Below are positions 61,263-64,000 of a DNA stretch of 64,000 bases, piece by piece. The stretch is from Halobaculum marinum (GTDB lineage Archaea; Halobacteriota; Halobacteria; Halobacteriales; Haloferacaceae), in the NCBI RefSeq assembly GCF_029338555.1, contig NZ_CP119991.1, positions 62,001-126,000 of the forward strand. The letters are read 5' to 3'. Both the position numbers and the translations under genes were made by a program. The notes beneath the pieces are model-generated. The model was not told the origin of the DNA and ran no database searches. It saw nothing but the letters and a program-made list of their open reading frames with translations. The stretch's first letter is position 1; each line of letters starts with the position of its first letter.

Positions 61263-61563
61263 TTCTACCTCCCTCTTGGCCCGGCTCCGATAAAAGGGTT
61301 GTGTGTACCTCCTACAATGCCGAGCCGTCGCGCGGCGAGTCTCGCGACGTGCCGCACTACGCGCTGTTCTCACCGATGACCGTCCGATTCGGCCGCCAAG
61401 CGTGCCGGCGGACGGTACCAACGAGTGCCGCACTCCGCTCGGGCTCGTGTGCACGGACCATCTATGTACAGACGCGCCACTCGGGCTGGACAGATCGACA
61501 CTGTTATACGGGGCGATTTAGTATTGTGGAATAGCTCCAATACAGAACAGGAGCAGATTCCCC
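61263..61563. other. Divergent promoter region of the regulator and tusA
   Basis: This 301-base gap holds no gene. The site at 61521-61543 lies near the tusA start. Near the regulator start the minus strand has an AT box (ttttatcgg) and a weak ATTGTA-type half-site, so self-control is possible. Confidence 0.55.
61521..61543 (+). promoter_or_regulatory. Sulfur-gene inverted repeat, site C
   Basis: This site reads GTATTG-N11-CAATAC, a perfect six-base inverted repeat of 23 bases, ending 20 bases before the tusA ATG. It is the best example of the motif. A repressor bound here would cover the promoter. Confidence 0.6.
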
Positions 61564-61809
61564 ATGAACGCCGAATTCGATATCGCGGAGACGCTCGACG
61601 TGAAAGGTGCATCGTGCCCGATGCCGGTGATCAAGACGAAGCAGGCGGTCGACGGCCTCGCGGCCGGCGAGGTGCTCGAAGTGGTCGCCACCGACTCGGG
61701 CAGTGTGAGTGACATCGCGGGGTGGGCCGAGGGCACACCCGACGTGGAACTGCTCGACCAGGCCGAGGACGGCGACGTGTTCACCCACTACGTCCGCAAG
61801 ACGGAGTGA
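61564..61809 (+). CDS. tusA: TusA-family sulfur-carrier protein
   Basis: This is an 81-aa cytoplasmic carrier. The active cysteine is C18 in the family motif SCPMPVIKTK; the TusA fold follows with LAAGEVLEVVATDSGSVSDIAGWA. TusA relays persulfide sulfur between a desulfurase or rhodanese and acceptors such as DsrE proteins. It is immediately followed by a DsrE-like gene (five bases), the usual partner. A strong operator candidate lies upstream. Confidence 0.95.
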   Translation: MNAEFDIAETLDVKGASCPMPVIKTKQAVDGLAAGEVLEVVATDSGSVSDIAGWAEGTPDVELLDQAEDGDVFTHYVRKTE

Positions 61810-61814
61810 CCGGA

Positions 61815-62402
61815 ATGAGCACCGACACCCCGTCTTCCCAAGACTCTGAGGCCGAGGATGCCCCGTCCCGAGCGGAGTTGGCCGCGCGGGTCGCGGAGTT
61901 AGAGGAGTCGCTCGCGGCGGTCGACAGCGACGACGACGACTCGCCGCCGAAGATGTCGATCATCGCGACGAAAGGGACGCTCGACATGGCGTACCCGCCG
62001 CTGATCCTCGCGAGCACCGCGGCCGCCTTCGGGTACGAGGTGACGGTGTTCTCCACGTTCTGGGGGCTGGATATCCTCCACAAGGAACGGTCGAAGAACC
62101 TGAAGCTCAGCTCCGTGGGCAACCCGAACATGCCCGTCCCGAACATCGTCGCCGCGCTCCCCGGCATGGACCGGATGACGACCGCGATGATGGAGCAGAA
62201 GATCCGGGACAACGACACGGCCACCATCGAGGAACTCATTCAGACCTCACTCGACATGGGTGTCGAGTTCCAGGCGTGTCAGATGACGATCGAGTTGATG
62301 GACTACGACGAGGACGACTTCTACGACGGCGTCACTACGGGCGTCGGCGCCGCGACGGCCATCCAGGACATGGCCGACGCCGACATCCAACTCCTCGTCT
62401 AA
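61815..62402 (+). CDS. DsrE/DsrF-like sulfur-transfer protein
   Basis: This is a 195-aa protein. The first 45 residues are charged and partly coiled-coil. The domain (KMSIIATKGTLDMAYPPLILASTAAAFGYEVTVFSTFWGL) is DrsE_2 type, with the conserved cysteine in VEFQACQMTIELM. With TusA it forms a persulfide relay, probably linked to the sulfur transport genes nearby. The ATG at 61815 directly follows tusA; the open frame further upstream overlaps tusA in another phase and is not used. Confidence 0.9.
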   Translation: MSTDTPSSQDSEAEDAPSRAELAARVAELEESLAAVDSDDDDSPPKMSIIATKGTLDMAYPPLILASTAAAFGYEVTVFSTFWGLDILHKERSKNLKLSSVGNPNMPVPNIVAALPGMDRMTTAMMEQKIRDNDTATIEELIQTSLDMGVEFQACQMTIELMDYDEDDFYDGVTTGVGAATAIQDMADADIQLLV

Positions 62403-62459
62403 TCCGAACGGTCCAGTTCGCAGTTTCCCCTATCCCCCATTCCCCCGCTTTCCCATTCC

Positions 62460-62467
62460 TCCTCGTC
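62460..62467 (+). repeat. Left copy of 8-bp flanking repeat
   Basis: The sequence tcctcgtc borders the IS-like left end. The right border (63336-63343) reads tccccgtc, with one difference. This is what a target-site duplication of eight bases would look like. Confidence 0.45.
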
Positions 62468-62596
62468 GGCTCTGTTGGAATCCTCAAAATCTGATAGGTG
62501 CCGTGTGCTGAATATAGAGGGTGTATGCAGCAAACTTCAGCTCCACCAACAGCTGTGGTAGCAAACTTTACCCAGTAGTATGCTCTACCAAAGAGT

Positions 62597-62872
62597 ATGG
62601 CAACGTCGGTGAAGATGGACGACGACACTAAGTCTCGTCTCGAACGGTTACAGGCCGAGATTCGGCTAAAGACGGGAAAGCGAGTGACGCAGCAGGAAAT
62701 CCTCGCACAGCTCGTTGAGCACGCCATCGAGTCCAAGGCAGACCTCATCGACTCGTTCCGCGAGAACCGTGTTCCTCTTGCTGAATCCGAGCGCGAGAAG
62801 TTCCACGATGGGATGGTCTCGTCCGGAGTGACGACGACCGAAGAAGACATCGACGATGTGCTGTACGGATGA
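62597..62872 (+). CDS. VapB-like antitoxin
   Basis: This is a 91-aa protein with a ribbon-helix-helix-like N-terminus (ATSVKMDDDTKSRLERLQAEIRLKTGKRVTQQEILAQLVEHAI), giving DNA binding for self-control of the operon. A charged C-terminal part of about 35 residues would wrap the toxin. An AT box (ccaaagagtatgg region) precedes it. It overlaps vapC by four bases (ATGA). Confidence 0.82.
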   Translation: MATSVKMDDDTKSRLERLQAEIRLKTGKRVTQQEILAQLVEHAIESKADLIDSFRENRVPLAESEREKFHDGMVSSGVTTTEEDIDDVLYG

Positions 62873-63297
62873 GTGTCTTCGTCGATACCGGCGTGTTCTT
62901 TGCGCATCACGACACGGATGCCGACCGACACGACCAAGCTGTCAGTGCATTCGACGAACTGTTCGATGGGGAGTTCGGACAACCGTACACGAATGACTAC
63001 GTTTTCGACGAGACTGTGACGCTCACACGTGGTCGAACGGGTTCGTTTGAGGCTGCAGACACTGTCGCCAGTCGTATTCTTGGAGAAGACCCGTTTCCTC
63101 GCGTCTTCGAGATGATTCACGTCGAACCAGATGACGTTCGGGCGTCGCTAGAAACGTTTCGTCGATACGACGACCACGATCTCAGTTTCACTGATGCATC
63201 GATCGTCACCCTATGCGAGTCACGTGGTATCGACGCCGTGTTGAGTTTCGACACGGACTTTGATGGACTCGTCGACCGTATCGAACCAGGATATTAA
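62869..63297 (+). CDS. vapC: VapC-like PIN-domain toxin
   Basis: This is a 142-aa ribonuclease toxin of the PIN family. Metal-binding acidic residues are D6 (VFVDTGVFFA), a central Glu in VFDETVTLT, Asp in FTDASIVTL and Asp in VLSFDTDFDGL, matching an intact site. It would cleave RNA when the antitoxin fails. It starts inside the vapB stop. Confidence 0.86.
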   Translation: MSVFVDTGVFFAHHDTDADRHDQAVSAFDELFDGEFGQPYTNDYVFDETVTLTRGRTGSFEAADTVASRILGEDPFPRVFEMIHVEPDDVRASLETFRRYDDHDLSFTDASIVTLCESRGIDAVLSFDTDFDGLVDRIEPGY

Positions 63298-63335
63298 GAA
63301 GCGACTCATCAGCGACCAAGGGTTTCAACAGAGCC

Positions 63336-63343
63336 TCCCCGTC
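63336..63343 (+). repeat. Right copy of 8-bp flanking repeat
   Basis: The sequence tccccgtc directly follows the inverted right end of the element and matches the left border with one change. Confidence 0.45.
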
Positions 63344-63358
63344 CCCTTCACGGGACCC

Positions 63359-64000
63359 TCACGTTCCAACAGTCGGTCGAACCGTCAGCACGGCCACCGA
63401 GAGGACGTACGCGACCGTCGCGAGCAAGTACGTCTCGCCCGTGAGTGTCGTTCCGAGGCCCACGCCGGCGCCCCCGAGCGCGCTCCCGAAGGCGGCGACG
63501 AGCGGGAGCGCACAACTGGCACACGAGCCAAGCGCGACCAGTCCACCCAGGCCCGCGGGCGTGCCGTACTCGGCGACGTCACGGACGGCGAGGGAGACGA
63601 GATACGCCAGCGCTGCGTAACCGATGGCTCGGTAGGGGAACAGGAACACGGAGACGACGGCGCCGTCGTAGCGCACCACCGGCCCCCACCCCGGCGGGAG
63701 GAGGAGCACGTCGAGGCCGCCGACCGCACCCATCGCCGTGCCGACCGCCCCGGTGACACAGGCGAGGAAGAGCCCGTAGCCGATCCCGACGACAGCGGCG
63801 ACCACGCGGATCCTGCCCGTCGATGTCGGTCGACTGGCGTGGCGAACCCCGACGACGGCGGCGGTGATCCAGACGAACGGAATCGCCAGCGTCCGCGGTT
63901 CCGCCAGCCCCGCGTCGGTCGCTGCGAGGTACACCAACGCGAGCGCGGACTGGGCGCCGAGGGCGAGCACCGCGGTCTTGAGGTACGCCGACGGCTCCTC
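63359..64000 (-). CDS. Polytopic membrane protein, partial at window edge
   Basis: This is a membrane protein with six or so helices. The frame is open to the window edge (first visible residues EEPSAYLKTAVLALGAQ), so the start is probably outside; a GTG at 63970 is a possible in-window start giving 203 aa. A central loop reads GSCASCALPLVAAFGSALGGAG, with two cysteines that may bind a metal. I do not recognise the family with certainty. Confidence 0.68.
   Translation of the reverse strand, partial: EEPSAYLKTAVLALGAQSALALVYLAATDAGLAEPRTLAIPFVWITAAVVGVRHASRPTSTGRIRVVAAVVGIGYGLFLACVTGAVGTAMGAVGGLDVLLLPPGWGPVVRYDGAVVSVFLFPYRAIGYAALAYLVSLAVRDVAEYGTPAGLGGLVALGSCASCALPLVAAFGSALGGAGVGLGTTLTGETYLLATVAYVLSVAVLTVRPTVGT

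Larger units (their letters stand above)
62468..63335. mobile_element. Non-autonomous IS-like element carrying a toxin-antitoxin pair
   Basis: This is an 868-bp segment. Its left end (GGCTCTGTTGGAATCC) and the reverse complement of its right end (GGCTCTGTTGAAACCC) match at 14 of 16 bases, and an 8-bp near-repeat flanks both. Inside are only vapB and vapC, with no transposase. It may be moved in trans by a transposase elsewhere. Confidence 0.6.

Noticed and set aside
1-64000. tRNA, rRNA and CRISPR arrays
   Set aside because: No tRNA T-arm or acceptor pattern, no rRNA-like conserved block and no regularly spaced repeats were noticed.

Overview
This window is haloarchaeal chromosome. It has very high GC, acid-rich proteins and tightly packed operons with GTGA/ATGA overlaps. 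It also has archaeal regulators (bacterio-opsin-activator HTH, HalOD1, TrmB-like, Lrp), twin-arginine lipoproteins and a complete archaeal Mrp antiporter. I see no rRNA, tRNA, CRISPR array or intact transposase.

Layout. 1-8 kb: a DMT-family exporter cut by the left edge, an ABC-2 type exporter (two permeases and an ATPase), a SpoIIAA-like protein, a zinc-finger microprotein, a CBS pair protein, an alpha/beta hydrolase and a membrane histidine kinase. 8.2-15.6 kb: one overlapping operon for an Mrp/Mnh Na+/H+ antiporter in the order E-F-G-(MbhD/MbhE-like)-B-C-D plus two further D-type proton-channel subunits. The reading frame between those last two is joined by one extra base at a CTT-AGG-C heptamer. 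15.6-21.4 kb: a small conserved gene, an Lrp regulator, a REC-PAS-PAS-PAS histidine kinase, a D-xylose dehydrogenase-like oxidoreductase, a stress protein and an aldo/keto reductase. 21.8-39.9 kb: a surface-polysaccharide locus with glycosyltransferases, two secreted GH16 enzymes, an FkbM methyltransferase, an ATP-grasp enzyme, a flippase, a large membrane protein, a sulfatase-fold enzyme, a polysaccharide deacetylase, a FemAB-like protein and a GT4. 40-41.2 kb: tryptophanyl-tRNA synthetase.

41.4-62.4 kb is a region rich in sulfur-trafficking genes. It holds a TauE/SafE transporter with a microprotein, a DUF2892 protein, two YeeE/YedE half-transporters behind a rhodanese-metallo-beta-lactamase fusion, a cysteine-desulfurase-like PLP enzyme, two paralogous universal stress proteins, TusA and a DsrE-like protein. 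A nosL-nosD-nosF-nosY cassette lies inside it with no nosZ in view. Three of these promoters carry the same 23-bp inverted repeat, GTATTG-N11-CAATAC or close to it, and other sulfur genes carry half-sites. A small HTH regulator divergent from tusA is the natural candidate to read it.

62.5-63.3 kb: a VapBC-type toxin-antitoxin pair fills an 868-bp segment bounded by inverted IS-like ends and a near-perfect 8-bp direct repeat, without a transposase. The window ends in a partial membrane-protein gene.

The observations most worth checking are the CTT-AGG-C junction in the Mrp operon, the shared sulfur-gene operator, the toxin-antitoxin pair inside an IS-like element, and the nosLDFY genes embedded among sulfur genes.
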